Below, piece after piece: positions 9,752-19,063 of a stretch of DNA of 64,000 bases (its first letter is position 1; each line of letters opens with the position of its first letter). The notes below the pieces were generated by a model. The model did not search any database. It had not been told where the DNA came from and saw only the letters and a list, made by a program, of their open reading frames with translations. The stretch lies in NCBI RefSeq assembly GCF_029338395.1, contig NZ_CP119809.1, positions 3,348,001 to 3,412,000 of the forward strand, read 5' to 3'. Source of the stretch: Halorussus caseinilyticus (GTDB lineage Archaea; Halobacteriota; Halobacteria; Halobacteriales; Haladaptataceae). Both the position numbers and the translations under genes were made by a program.

Positions 9752-11056
9752 ATGACCTCCGAGGACGACCAGCCGCGCTTCGACACCCGAAGCCTCCACG
9801 CGGGCCACGAGGCCGACCCTGCGACGGGGGCGCGAGCGCCGCCAATCTACCAGACCACCTCCTACGAGTTCGGGGACGCCGACTACGCCGCGGACCTCTA
9901 CGCCCTCGACGGCGAGGGCGACATCTACTCGCGTATCTCCAACCCGACGACCCGCACGCTCGAAGAGCGACTCGCCTCGCTGGAGGGCGGCGCGGGCGCA
10001 GTCGCCACCGCCAGCGGGATGGCGGCGTTCGACGCGCTGGTACTGGTCCTCGCTGGCGACGGCGACAACGTGGTGTGTTCGACCGACACCTACGGCGGGA
10101 CCACCGCCCACCTCAGCCACACCGCGAGCAAGCGCGGGGTCGAACCCCGGTTCGTGGACACGCTGGACTACGAGGCGTACGAGCAAGCGGTGGACGACTC
10201 GACGGCGTTCGTCCACGTCGAGACGGTCGGAAACCCCTCGCTGGTCACGCCCGACTTCGAGCGCGTGGCCGATATTGCCCACGACATCGGGGCACCCCTC
10301 GTCGTGGACAACACCTTCGCTACCCCCGCGCTCTGCAAACCCCTCGACCACGGCGCGGACGCGGTGTGGGAGTCAACGACGAAGTGGCTCCACGGGAGCG
10401 GAACCACGGTCGGCGGCGTCCTCGTAGACGCTGGGAGCTTCGACTGGCAGGCCCACGCCGAGAGCTATCCCGAACTCGCTGGCGACAACCCGGCCTACCA
10501 CGACACCGACTTCTCGCGGGACTTCGCCGCCGCGCCGCTGGCGGCCGCTGCGCGCTGGCGGGCGCTCCGAAGTCTCGGCAACCAGCAGTCGCCGTTCGAC
10601 GCGTGGCAGACGCTTCAGGGTCTCGAATCCTTCCCGCTCCGGATGGACCGCCACTGCGAGAACGCCGCGATTCTGGCGGAGTACCTCGCCGACCACGACG
10701 AGGTGGCGTGGGTGGCGTATCCGGGACTGGAGAGCCACGAGACCCACGAGAACGCCAGCGAGTACCTCGATGGCGGTTACGGCGGCATGATTGCGTTCGG
10801 TCTCGAATCGGGGTTCGAGGCCGGGAAGACGTTCTGCGAGAGCGTCGAGTTGGCGAGCTTTCTGGCGAACGTCGGGGACGCCAAGACGCTGGTCATCCAC
10901 CCGGCCAGCACGACCCACGCCCAACTCTCGCCCGACGAACAGCGCGCGGCGGGCGTCTCGCCCGACCTGATTCGGGTCTCGGTCGGCATCGAGGACCCCG
11001 CGGACCTGCTGGCCGACGTGGAGCAGGCAATCGAGGAGGCGACGGACGACACATGA
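9752..11056 (+). CDS. metY: O-acetylhomoserine aminocarboxypropyltransferase (homocysteine synthase)
   Basis: 434-residue PLP enzyme of the Cys/Met metabolism family. It makes homocysteine from O-acetylhomoserine and sulfide. Family marks are [20 protein letters not shown] at the N-terminus, [16 protein letters not shown], and the PLP lysine in [11 protein letters not shown] (Lys211). The stop overlaps the metX start (ATGA at 11053-11056), so substrate-making and substrate-using enzymes are co-translated. A TATA-like TTATAA near 9719-9724 sits about 28 bp before the ATG, consistent with a leaderless mRNA. Confidence 0.93.
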   Translation: MTSEDDQPRFDTRSLHAGHEADPATGARAPPIYQTTSYEFGDADYAADLYALDGEGDIYSRISNPTTRTLEERLASLEGGAGAVATASGMAAFDALVLVLAGDGDNVVCSTDTYGGTTAHLSHTASKRGVEPRFVDTLDYEAYEQAVDDSTAFVHVETVGNPSLVTPDFERVADIAHDIGAPLVVDNTFATPALCKPLDHGADAVWESTTKWLHGSGTTVGGVLVDAGSFDWQAHAESYPELAGDNPAYHDTDFSRDFAAAPLAAAARWRALRSLGNQQSPFDAWQTLQGLESFPLRMDRHCENAAILAEYLADHDEVAWVAYPGLESHETHENASEYLDGGYGGMIAFGLESGFEAGKTFCESVELASFLANVGDAKTLVIHPASTTHAQLSPDEQRAAGVSPDLIRVSVGIEDPADLLADVEQAIEEATDDT

Positions 11057-12264
11057 ACCGCACCCGCGACACCGCCGAACTCGGCCGCTTCGAGTTCGAG
11101 TGCGGCCGGTCGGTTCCCCTCGACGTGGCCTACGAAACCTACGGCGAGTACGACGGCGACAACGCGGTTCTGGTGTGCCACGCGCTGACGGGGAGCGCGC
11201 ACGTCACCGGCCCCTCCAGAGGCGAGACCGACGGACAGGCCGCGGCGTGGTGGAGCGACGTGGTGGGTCCGGGCAAGGCCATCGACACCCGCGAGTACTT
11301 CGTCGTCTGCGCGAACGTGCCGGGGTCGTGCTACGGGACGACAGGCCCCGCGAGCATCGACCCCGAGACCGGCGACCCCTACGGAACCGACTTCCCGGCC
11401 GTGACCGTCGGCGACTGGACCCGTGCGCAGGCCCGCCTACTCGACCACCTCGGGGTGGGTCCGCTCCACGCCGTCGTCGGCGGGAGCGTCGGCGGCATGA
11501 ACGTCTTGGAGTGGGCCAAGCAGTATCCCGAACGCGTCGATAGGGTGGTCCCGGTCGCCACCGCCGCCCGCCTCGACCCGCAGATGCTCGCCATCGAAGC
11601 CATCGCGCGCCGGGCCATCACGACCGACGAGAACTGGCAGGGCGGGCGGTACTACGGAACCGACGCCGACGGGGACCCCCTCCCAGAACCGGACGAGGGC
11701 TTGGCGGTCGCCCGCCAGTTGGGACACGTCAGCTACCTCTCGAAGGAGTCGATTGACCGGAAGTTCGGCCGCCGGTCGGCCGGGCGGGAGATGCTCGCCG
11801 ACGCCTTCGCCCCGGACGACCCGGCGGGCGAGTTCTTCCCCTACCGCGAAGTCGAGTCGTACCTCGACTATCAGGCCGAGAAGTTCGTCGAGCGATTCGA
11901 CGCCAACAGCTACCTCTACCTGACGCGGGCGATGGACGACTACGACCTCTCGTCGGGCTACGACTCTGACACCGACGCCCTCGCGGGGTTCTCGGGCGAG
12001 GCGCTGGTCGTGAGTTTCACCGGCGACTGGCACTTCACCGTCGAGCAGGCCGACCGCCTCGCGGCGGCGTTCGAGGCGGCGGACGTGGACACCGCCAACC
12101 ACGTCGTGGAGAGCGACCACGGCCACGACGCCTTCCTCGTGGAACCCGAGGAAGTCGGCCCGCCAATCCGGGACTTCCTCGCGGCGGGCGTCGAGGGCCG
12201 GGCGGTCAGTGACGCCGACGAACGGGAGTTCGCGCCGGTCCACGCGAGTCTGTTCGGGAAGTGA
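11053..12264 (+). CDS. metX: Homoserine O-acetyltransferase
   Basis: 403-residue alpha/beta-hydrolase-fold acyltransferase giving O-acetylhomoserine from acetyl-CoA and homoserine. The nucleophile elbow is [12 protein letters not shown] (Ser145), the acid is in TGDWHF (about Asp325) and the base in DHGHDAF (about His358). [17 protein letters not shown] is a strong family signature. The start is set by the ATGA overlap with metY. The pair converts homoserine to homocysteine in the cytoplasm, upstream of methionine synthase. Confidence 0.94.
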   Translation: MNRTRDTAELGRFEFECGRSVPLDVAYETYGEYDGDNAVLVCHALTGSAHVTGPSRGETDGQAAAWWSDVVGPGKAIDTREYFVVCANVPGSCYGTTGPASIDPETGDPYGTDFPAVTVGDWTRAQARLLDHLGVGPLHAVVGGSVGGMNVLEWAKQYPERVDRVVPVATAARLDPQMLAIEAIARRAITTDENWQGGRYYGTDADGDPLPEPDEGLAVARQLGHVSYLSKESIDRKFGRRSAGREMLADAFAPDDPAGEFFPYREVESYLDYQAEKFVERFDANSYLYLTRAMDDYDLSSGYDSDTDALAGFSGEALVVSFTGDWHFTVEQADRLAAAFEAADVDTANHVVESDHGHDAFLVEPEEVGPPIRDFLAAGVEGRAVSDADEREFAPVHASLFGK

Positions 12265-12343
12265 GGAACGTCGTCATTTTGCTGTCGTCGGCTTCTGTCC
12301 GCTGTCTCCGATTCAGCACCGCAACTGCGGGAACTGTAGTGAC

Positions 12344-12548
12344 GAAGGCCCAGAAAGCCCCCGCCCGCTCGCGGTCGCTCAGTGACATATCCTCGACTCG
12401 CTTCGCTCGTCTCGGATAGGGGTCACTGAGGCGACTAAACTGAACGCGAGCGGGCGGCCCCTTTATCCACCCTGTCGGCTGTTCGGCCGGGCACGTCCTG
12501 TCGGCTGTTCGGCCGAGTGCGACTTGTCGGCTGTTCGGCCGAGCGCGG
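12344..12548. repeat. Dispersed hairpin repeat family A, copy A2 with 26-bp tandem tail
   Basis: The clearest copy. CCGCCCGCTCGCG (12361-12373) pairs with CGCGAGCGGGCGG (12445-12457), and GTCGCTCAGTGAC pairs with GTCACTGAGGCGAC. TATCC pairs with GGATA around a GAGCGAAGCG-type loop. After GGCCCCTTTATCCACC come three 26-bp repeats of CCTGTCGGCTGTTCGGCCG plus seven variable bases (12471, 12497, 12523). Read on the minus strand, a small open frame MSLSDRERAGAFWAFVTT starts at 12388 inside the stem and overlaps the end of metX. Confidence 0.85.
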
Positions 12549-12562
12549 CACTCTTGGACCGA

Positions 12563-15088
12563 CTAGCCCGCTCTCGCGGCGGTCCCGTTCTCGCTCTCGG
12601 CCAGACCCGGCCGGAGGTCCGCGAGGGCGTCGGTCGTCGGCGCGTTCACGATGGTCACGTTCGCGCCCTCTCGGACGACGCGGAAGGCGTCGGCGAACGG
12701 TCCCGAGTCCACGACCCACGTGTTCGGGCCGACGCGCTCGGCACCCTGTCCGCGGAGCAACGCCAGATACGCCCGGTGGAACTGCCGGGCGTCCCGCGGG
12801 GTGTCCCACGCGGTCCGCCAGACGTAGCCGAAGTCGGTCCCGCTCTCGGTCGCCTTCCGGTAGGGGACCAGCACGTCGTTGCCCCACCCTTCCGAGGGGA
12901 CGCTGGTGTAGTTGAACCAGTCGTAGGTCGGGTCGTTCGGGTAGAGGTGTTCGCGCACGTCCACGATGTCGGTGCCGTACTCGTAGCCCTGATACCAGAA
13001 CATCGTGAAGATGCCAACCTCGCCTACCGTCGTGGTGCCGTTTCTCCCGCTGAACGAGAGGTTCGACTGGTCGAACGGTCGCCACCCCGCGCGGGCGGCG
13101 TCCTCGAAGTCGATGGGAACCGGGGGTTCGTCGCGCTTCTCGGGGTGAATAACCTGCTCGGTGGTGTTGGGCGGGTCGTCGTAGTCGTCGTTGACAGCCC
13201 GCCAGTCACCCTGCTGGCGCAGGGTCTCTACGTAGTTCGGGCCGTCGGAGTAGGGTGCCAGCACCATCTGGCGCATGGCGAAGTTGCGGGCCGACGAGAT
13301 GTCGCCGCCGCGGGGTTCCTCCGATTCGACCTGCACGCAGTTCCAGACGACGCCGCAGAGTCGGTCGAAGCGCTCTTCGACGTACCGGGCGTCACCTTCG
13401 ACGAGACCGCTTCGGGCGCGGGACCCGTCTTCGGTCCGGGCCAACGAGAGGGTACTCCGGTCGCTGAGGTCGAAGTGCTGGTCCTGTAGCGCGTGGACGA
13501 ACTCGTGGACGAGTGTCGTGCTACTGACCGTCAGCGGGTCGTCGTCCGAGACGATGACCATCTTGTCGGCGAAGAAGTTGTAGTACCCCGCGATGCGACT
13601 CGACTCGTTCTGGGCGACCCGCGTCGAGTTCTCGCCCTCGCCGACGACGAACGTCGCTTCCCAGAGCTGGTTCTCCCACGCCGAGACGGTCCGCGTCGGG
13701 TCGGGTTCGGCCTCGTTCCGGCGGCCGAGTTCCGCTTGGCTCACCACCTCGAACGACACCGACCCGACATACTCCAGTTGCCGGAGGTGTTCGGCCCGCG
13801 CGATGGCCCGGTAGACGTACGCCCGGAGTTCGGCGTCCGAGAGACCGTCGGACTGGTTCACGTCGATGGCGTCGTCGTGGCGATAGCCGCCCTCCGCGCC
13901 GATGGTCTCGTTGCCGGTCGATTCGAAGACGACCGCGCCGTCGCGGTTGTCCGCGACCCGAACGTCCGTCGAGTTTTCGAGGTACACCCCGTCGAAACTG
14001 TTGCCGAGGACGGTGTTGTTCAGGACCGCGCCGCCCGAGGTGTTCCGGACGTACACTCCCATCACGCCGTCGCTCGCAGTCGAGTCGGTGACGGTGGTAC
14101 TCTCCGAGAGGAAGAGATAGACGCCGTACCGACTCCGCGAGGCGTTGGTGGACGTGACCGCGCCGTCGGCGACTCCCTGCAAGAGGACGCCAGCAAGACT
14201 GTTGTTCGTCGCGGTGGTCTCGGAGACGGCGGTTCCGGTGGTGTTGACCGCGTAGACGCCCGCCACGTCGTTCTGTACTGCGGTCGCACCCGTCACCTCG
14301 CTGTCGGTGGTCTCGAAGAGGTAGACGCCGAACCGGTTGCGGTCGGCCGACGCGCCGCGGACGGACGCGCCGCGGGTCCTGTCGAGGAGGACGCCCGCCA
14401 CGTCGTTGTCGCTCGCGGTGACGTTCGAGACGGTGGCGGCCTGCGAGCGGGCTAGATAGATGCCCACGACGCCGTTTCCGTCGGCGGTGGTGTCGGCGAC
14501 CCGACTCCGACTGGCGTCCAAGAGTCCGACGCCGAACACCGCGTTCTCCGAGGCGGTGGCGTCGGACACCTCGACGGTCGGCGACCGGAGTACCGTGACG
14601 CCGAAGGCGGAGTCGACGGCGGTAACGCCGGTGAGTTCGCTCTCCCGGACCGCGGTGGCGACCAGTCCCCACCGCCAGTCGGTCACGGTCACGTCTCGCA
14701 CGGTGACGTTCGAGACGGGGAGTCCGCCGCCGACCGAGACCCCGATGCCCGTCCGGGGTTGGAGTCGCCCGGTGCGGAAGAATCGGTCTGTGGCCTCCTC
14801 GGGGTCCACTTCGGTCGTCCCGTCCACGACGTGGCCGCGGCCGTCCAGTACCACGTCGCTCGCCCGAATCCGGATGCAAGCGTCGTCGGAAGCGTTCTCG
14901 ATGTCGCTCCCGAGGATGTAGGTTCCGGACTCGGTGATGGTGGTACACGACGAGACGACGGTGAGTCGCGCCTGCGTTGCGTCCGTGGACTCTCCCCCGA
15001 TCCCTGCGCCGACCGCACCCACGACGCCAGCGACGGACCCCACCACCGCGAGCGCCGCGAGAAGTACCGCGAACGATTTGCCAGACAT
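12563..15088 (-). CDS. Surface protein: parallel beta-helix (NosD-type) repeats fused to Hvo_1808-like domain
   Basis: 841 residues. A Sec-type signal (MSGKSFAVLLAALAVVGSVAG) has no lipobox Cys. Residues about 45-420 are many copies of a right-handed beta-helix repeat (patterns such as VSNVTVRDVTV, GVYLENSTDVRVADN). Residues about 425-825 match the Hvo_1808 surface family represented again at 31486-33000 (shared HALQDQHF, then VEGDARYVE). This copy has an intact HEFVH, which with the downstream Glu looks like a gluzincin zinc site, so a peptidase is possible. Acidic and Thr/Ser-rich, it is presumably exported to the cell surface; no C-terminal anchor is obvious. It is the largest single gene here, and no neighbours suggest an operon. 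Confidence 0.82.
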   Translation of the reverse strand: MSGKSFAVLLAALAVVGSVAGVVGAVGAGIGGESTDATQARLTVVSSCTTITESGTYILGSDIENASDDACIRIRASDVVLDGRGHVVDGTTEVDPEEATDRFFRTGRLQPRTGIGVSVGGGLPVSNVTVRDVTVTDWRWGLVATAVRESELTGVTAVDSAFGVTVLRSPTVEVSDATASENAVFGVGLLDASRSRVADTTADGNGVVGIYLARSQAATVSNVTASDNDVAGVLLDRTRGASVRGASADRNRFGVYLFETTDSEVTGATAVQNDVAGVYAVNTTGTAVSETTATNNSLAGVLLQGVADGAVTSTNASRSRYGVYLFLSESTTVTDSTASDGVMGVYVRNTSGGAVLNNTVLGNSFDGVYLENSTDVRVADNRDGAVVFESTGNETIGAEGGYRHDDAIDVNQSDGLSDAELRAYVYRAIARAEHLRQLEYVGSVSFEVVSQAELGRRNEAEPDPTRTVSAWENQLWEATFVVGEGENSTRVAQNESSRIAGYYNFFADKMVIVSDDDPLTVSSTTLVHEFVHALQDQHFDLSDRSTLSLARTEDGSRARSGLVEGDARYVEERFDRLCGVVWNCVQVESEEPRGGDISSARNFAMRQMVLAPYSDGPNYVETLRQQGDWRAVNDDYDDPPNTTEQVIHPEKRDEPPVPIDFEDAARAGWRPFDQSNLSFSGRNGTTTVGEVGIFTMFWYQGYEYGTDIVDVREHLYPNDPTYDWFNYTSVPSEGWGNDVLVPYRKATESGTDFGYVWRTAWDTPRDARQFHRAYLALLRGQGAERVGPNTWVVDSGPFADAFRVVREGANVTIVNAPTTDALADLRPGLAESENGTAARAG

Positions 15089-15361
15089 TCTCTCCCGCAG
15101 AGACGGCGAGCGAGTGCATCAATTCCCGGGACGGATTCGGCCGCCGCGACGTGGATTCAATCCGCGCCGCGGGTGGTGGGAACTCCGCACCGCGCGTTCG
15201 GAGATTGGTGAAGACGTGCCCCAACGTTCGGGACCGGTTTCGAGACGCGAAACAGCGACTTCTCCACGACCGACTGCGCGTCTCGCAATCCCCGTCCGCC
15301 GTCGGAAACGGGTTCCGACGGGTCTGCACTCACGAGAACGTCGAAAACCAGTTTTGCCGTG

Positions 15362-15793
15362 CTACGCCCCGTTCTCCAACTGGCGAACCGTCAGCACCGG
15401 CACGGGACACGACCGAACGACGCGCTCGGCCACGCTCCCGATGAGAAAGCGGTTCTCGCCGTGTCGCCCGCGGGTCCCGGTCGCCACCATGTCGGCGTCC
15501 CGTTCGCGGGCGTACTCGGTGATTTCGGCCGCGGGGCGACCCTCGCGGACCGCGGTCGTCACGTCCCGGTCGGCGTGGTCGCGCACGGCGTCGAGCGCGT
15601 CCTCGCCTTGGGACTCCAACGCGTCCCGGAGTTCGTCCCGGAGTTCGTCGGGCGAGGAATCGACTTCGCCGGTGTCCACGACGTAGAGGGCGTGGACCGC
15701 GGCGTCGAACCGCTCGGCGAGGTCCAGCGCGACCCGGACCGCGCGAGTGACGCTCTCGGACCCGTCCGTGGCGATGACGACGGTATCTATCAT
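15362..15793 (-). CDS. Universal stress protein family (UspA-like), ATP-binding type
   Basis: 143 residues starting MIDTVVIATDGSESVTRAV, one complete Usp domain. The C-terminal ATP-loop GTRGRHGENRFLIGSVAERV fits G-2x-G-9x-G(S/T), so the protein should bind ATP. It is likely a cytoplasmic stress or energy-status protein acting as a dimer. The long upstream reading frame is not used: similarity begins exactly at the ATG complementary to 15791-15793. The 273 bp between this gene and 15088 shows nothing recognisable. Confidence 0.92.
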   Translation of the reverse strand: MIDTVVIATDGSESVTRAVRVALDLAERFDAAVHALYVVDTGEVDSSPDELRDELRDALESQGEDALDAVRDHADRDVTTAVREGRPAAEITEYARERDADMVATGTRGRHGENRFLIGSVAERVVRSCPVPVLTVRQLENGA

Positions 15794-16018
15794 GGCAGGT
15801 GCTACTGTCGGACGCCTCTTAAAGTTCGGTGGGTCGGCGGGTGTCGGACGCGGGAGGTGTTCGGTAGACTGCTTCGGTTTGGCATTTCTTTGTATTTGCT
15901 TGAGAATTATTTCTATTGCTTTTACATTTGTATGGGTTGCTCTCGTCCGTCGTTTGGCGGGGAGACACGCGAGGAAGTACGGAAAACGGGGGCGACGCAC
16001 GAGACCGTGTAGAAGATG

Positions 16019-16215
16019 AGAGGAGCTAGCTTCAGGCTTGAATTGTGGAGGACGAGAGGAGCTAGCTTCAGGCTTGAGCCAATCATACCGCAACCGCGAC
16101 CGCACCGCCACCGCGGGCCACACGCCTCCCCAACCGACTCGCTCACTGTGTTCGCTCGTCCCTCGCGCGGACGGGCGCGGCCACGAGAGGCCGCGCCCGC
16201 ACGCGCCGACGTGGA
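16019..16215 (+). repeat. Dispersed hairpin repeat family B, copy B1
   Basis: Two copies of the core GCTAGCTTCAGGCTTGA (16026 and 16062, 36 bp apart), the second followed by GCCAATCATACC, then ACCGC-type tandem bases, CCTCCCCAACCGACTCGCTCACT, and a hairpin CGGGCGCGGCC / GGCCGCGCCCG (16172-16182 / 16189-16199). A short ACGCCGACGTGGAAAA repeat follows. The whole 15794-16456 gap holds only this repeat and an AT-rich tract (about 15880-15940); no gene is supported. Confidence 0.82.
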
Positions 16216-16456
16216 AAATCAGCACGTAGCGCACGCCGACGTGGAAAACCCCCGGAGCGCACGCTCGAACGGAGAACCCTCTAGCCACCGCACAAACCGG
16301 CGACAGCATGAGGCTAACTGCGGTGGCCAATTTTGCGAGACGCACCGAGACGTATCTTTTGGGGTCACTACCGCGGTCCACGAGGTCTTTCGACCGGCGA
16401 AGGCGGTAGAAAAGTGGAAAGGTATTTGCCCGCGGGCCTACCACTTGCGACTAATT

Positions 16457-18952
16457 GTGAGTGACTTACTGTCAATCTCGAATCTGCGGACGCAGTTCAA
16501 CACCGAACGCGGTGTGGTCGAGGCGGTAGACGACTTCGACCTGTCGATTCGGGAGGGTGAGACGGTCGGTCTCGTGGGCGAGTCCGGGTCGGGCAAGAGC
16601 GTCAGCGCCCTGTCGCTGATGCAACTGGTCGAGGACCCCGGCGAAATCGTGAGCGGCGAAGCGACGTTCCGCCACCAAGGGTTGACCGACGAGTTCGCCG
16701 AGCGCTACCCGACCGGCGTTGGCGAGTTCGTCTTCCCCGACGAGGGGTACATCGACCTGCTCGCCGCGCCCGAGAACGCGATGCGCGAGATTCGCGGCGG
16801 CGAGATGAGCATGATTTTCCAAGACCCGATGACCTCGCTCAACCCCGCGCTGACCGTGGGCGAGCAAGTCGCCGAGAGCCTCCGCCTCCACCAGTACGGG
16901 GGCCAGCGCAAGGACTCGTGGTGGAACGCGGTCCGGGAAATCGCGCCGAGTCTCGGCGGGAAGGACATCGACGAGGAGGTCCTACAGGACACCATCGACA
17001 TGCTCGAAGAGGTCGGCATCCCCGAACCCACCGAGCGAGTCGAGGAGTACCCCCACGAGTTCTCCGGCGGGATGCGCCAGCGCGTCCTCATCGCCATCGC
17101 GCTGGCCTGCCAGCCGAAACTGCTCGTCGCCGACGAACCCACCACCGCGCTCGACGTGACGATTCAGGCCCAGATTCTCGACCTCATCAACGACTTGCAG
17201 GACGAACTCGGCATGTCGGTCCTGTTCATCACCCACGACCTCGGCGTCGTCGCCGAAACCTGCGACCGCGTGGCCGTGATGTACGCGGGCGACATCGTGG
17301 AGTTCGGTCCCGTGGACGAAATCTTCCACAACCCGAGTCACCCCTACACCTACGCGCTACTGGAGTCCATCCCCCAAGAGGACAAACAGCGACTCACTCC
17401 CATCGAGGGCAACGTCCCGGACCTCATCGACATGCCTCAGGGCTGTCACTTCGCGCCGCGGTGTCCGTGGGCCCAACCCGAGTGTACCGAGGGCGAGATT
17501 CCGAACCTCCAGCACGGTCCCGACGACGTGGACCACCGCGCCAAGTGCGTCCTCGAAGACTTCGACACGAGTCAGTACGGCGAGGACCTAGAGAGCATCA
17601 CGACCGGCGACCACGAAATCGGCGACCGACTCCTCGAAGTGGACGGCATGAAGAAGCACTTCTCGCGGGCCGACGGACTGCTAGACGAGTGGCTCTCCGA
17701 CGAAATCGAGAGCGTGAAAGCCGTAGACGGCGTGAGCTTCGACATCTACGAGGGCGAGACGGTCGGACTCGTCGGCGAGTCCGGATGCGGGAAGTCCACC
17801 GCGGGTCGAACTCTGCTCCACCTCGAAGAACCCACCGACGGCCGCATCGTGTTTCAAGACACCAACCTCTCGGAACTGGACCGCGAGGAGTTGCGCGACA
17901 AGCGCAAGGACATGCAGATGATTTTCCAAGACCCGCTGTCGAGTCTCGACCCGCGGATGACGGTGGGTCAGATTATCGCCGAACCCCTCAAGATTCACGC
18001 CCTGCCCGACGAGGCACCGCCGGAGGGAATGTCGAAGAAGCAACAGCGTAGGAATCGGGTCGCCGAACTCATGGAGGCGGTGGGTCTCGAACCGGGCCAG
18101 TACGACCGCTACCCCCACGAAATCTCCGGTGGCCAGCGCCAGCGTGTCGGCATCGCCCGAGCGCTCGCGGTCGACCCCGACTTCATCGTCGCCGACGAAC
18201 CCGTCTCGGCGCTGGACGTGTCGGTGCAGGCCCAGATTCTCAACCTACTGGAGGACCTGCAGGAGGAGTTCGGTCTGACCTACCTCTTCATCGCTCACGA
18301 CCTGAGCGTCGTCCGCCACATCTCCGACCGCATCGCGGTGATGTATCTGGGCGAAATCGTGGAAGTCGCCGACACCGACGAACTGTTCGCCGACCCCAAA
18401 CACCCCTACACGCAGGCGTTGCTCTCGGCGATTCCGGAACCCGACCCCCGCATCGACACCGACGACCGGGTTATCCTCGAAGGCGACGTGCCCTCGCCCA
18501 TCGACCCGCCGTCGGGGTGTCACTTCCGGACCCGGTGTCCCCAAATCATCCCGCCCGAGGGTCTCGACATCGAACAGGACGCCTACCGCGAGGTGATGGA
18601 CTACCGCGAACGCGTCGAGGACCGCGCCATCGACCTAGACGCCGTGTGGGAGAAGGCCGCTGGCGGCGACGGTGCGCGGCCAGAGACCACCGCGGCGGCC
18701 GACGGCGGACGCCCCGGTGCCTCCGCCTCGGCGTTCAAGCAGGTCCTCTGGAACCGCCTGTTCGACGCGGAACCGACGGGCGAACCCCGCGCCCTCGTCG
18801 AGGAGTCGTTCGACCACCTCGCCGACGGCGACTGGGAGCGCGCCGAGTCGCTCCTCCGCGACAACTTCGAGAGTGTCTGCGAGCGGAAGGGACCGGTCCT
18901 ACAGGACGAGGCCCACCCCGCGGCCTGTCACCTCTACGACCAACCCGAGTAG
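16457..18952 (+). CDS. Peptide/opine-type ABC transporter ATPase, two ATP-binding domains fused
   Basis: 831 residues equal to DppD and DppF joined head to tail. Domain 1 has Walker A GESGSGKS (41-48), signature FSGGMRQRV and Walker [13 protein letters not shown]. Domain 2 has GESGCGKST (about 440), ISGGQRQRV and [12 protein letters not shown]. Each is followed by the oligopeptide-transporter tail with GCHFAPRCP or [10 protein letters not shown] roughly 100-residue acidic extension (with a [15 protein letters not shown] segment) ends the protein. The GTG at 16457 is chosen because similarity begins there; no ATG lies closer. It energises the permeases at 22673 and 23683 and heads the operon. 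One fused chain presumably supplies both nucleotide-binding sites. Confidence 0.9.
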   Translation: MSDLLSISNLRTQFNTERGVVEAVDDFDLSIREGETVGLVGESGSGKSVSALSLMQLVEDPGEIVSGEATFRHQGLTDEFAERYPTGVGEFVFPDEGYIDLLAAPENAMREIRGGEMSMIFQDPMTSLNPALTVGEQVAESLRLHQYGGQRKDSWWNAVREIAPSLGGKDIDEEVLQDTIDMLEEVGIPEPTERVEEYPHEFSGGMRQRVLIAIALACQPKLLVADEPTTALDVTIQAQILDLINDLQDELGMSVLFITHDLGVVAETCDRVAVMYAGDIVEFGPVDEIFHNPSHPYTYALLESIPQEDKQRLTPIEGNVPDLIDMPQGCHFAPRCPWAQPECTEGEIPNLQHGPDDVDHRAKCVLEDFDTSQYGEDLESITTGDHEIGDRLLEVDGMKKHFSRADGLLDEWLSDEIESVKAVDGVSFDIYEGETVGLVGESGCGKSTAGRTLLHLEEPTDGRIVFQDTNLSELDREELRDKRKDMQMIFQDPLSSLDPRMTVGQIIAEPLKIHALPDEAPPEGMSKKQQRRNRVAELMEAVGLEPGQYDRYPHEISGGQRQRVGIARALAVDPDFIVADEPVSALDVSVQAQILNLLEDLQEEFGLTYLFIAHDLSVVRHISDRIAVMYLGEIVEVADTDELFADPKHPYTQALLSAIPEPDPRIDTDDRVILEGDVPSPIDPPSGCHFRTRCPQIIPPEGLDIEQDAYREVMDYRERVEDRAIDLDAVWEKAAGGDGARPETTAAADGGRPGASASAFKQVLWNRLFDAEPTGEPRALVEESFDHLADGDWERAESLLRDNFESVCERKGPVLQDEAHPAACHLYDQPE

Positions 18953-19063
18953 CGACTCGACGGCGGCGATGGTTCCGCACTGCACCGAGATTTGAACCAA
19001 CCGAATCGCCCGCCAATCCCCTCCCGTACGCTTTTATCCAAAATGATTGATTTGTAGCAGTGG

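Noticed and set aside
15922-16146. Reverse-strand frames such as [15 protein letters not shown] within family B
   Set aside because: The peptide follows the conserved DNA core of the repeat and appears in different frames in different copies (also as YDWFKPEAS), so it is not under protein-level conservation.
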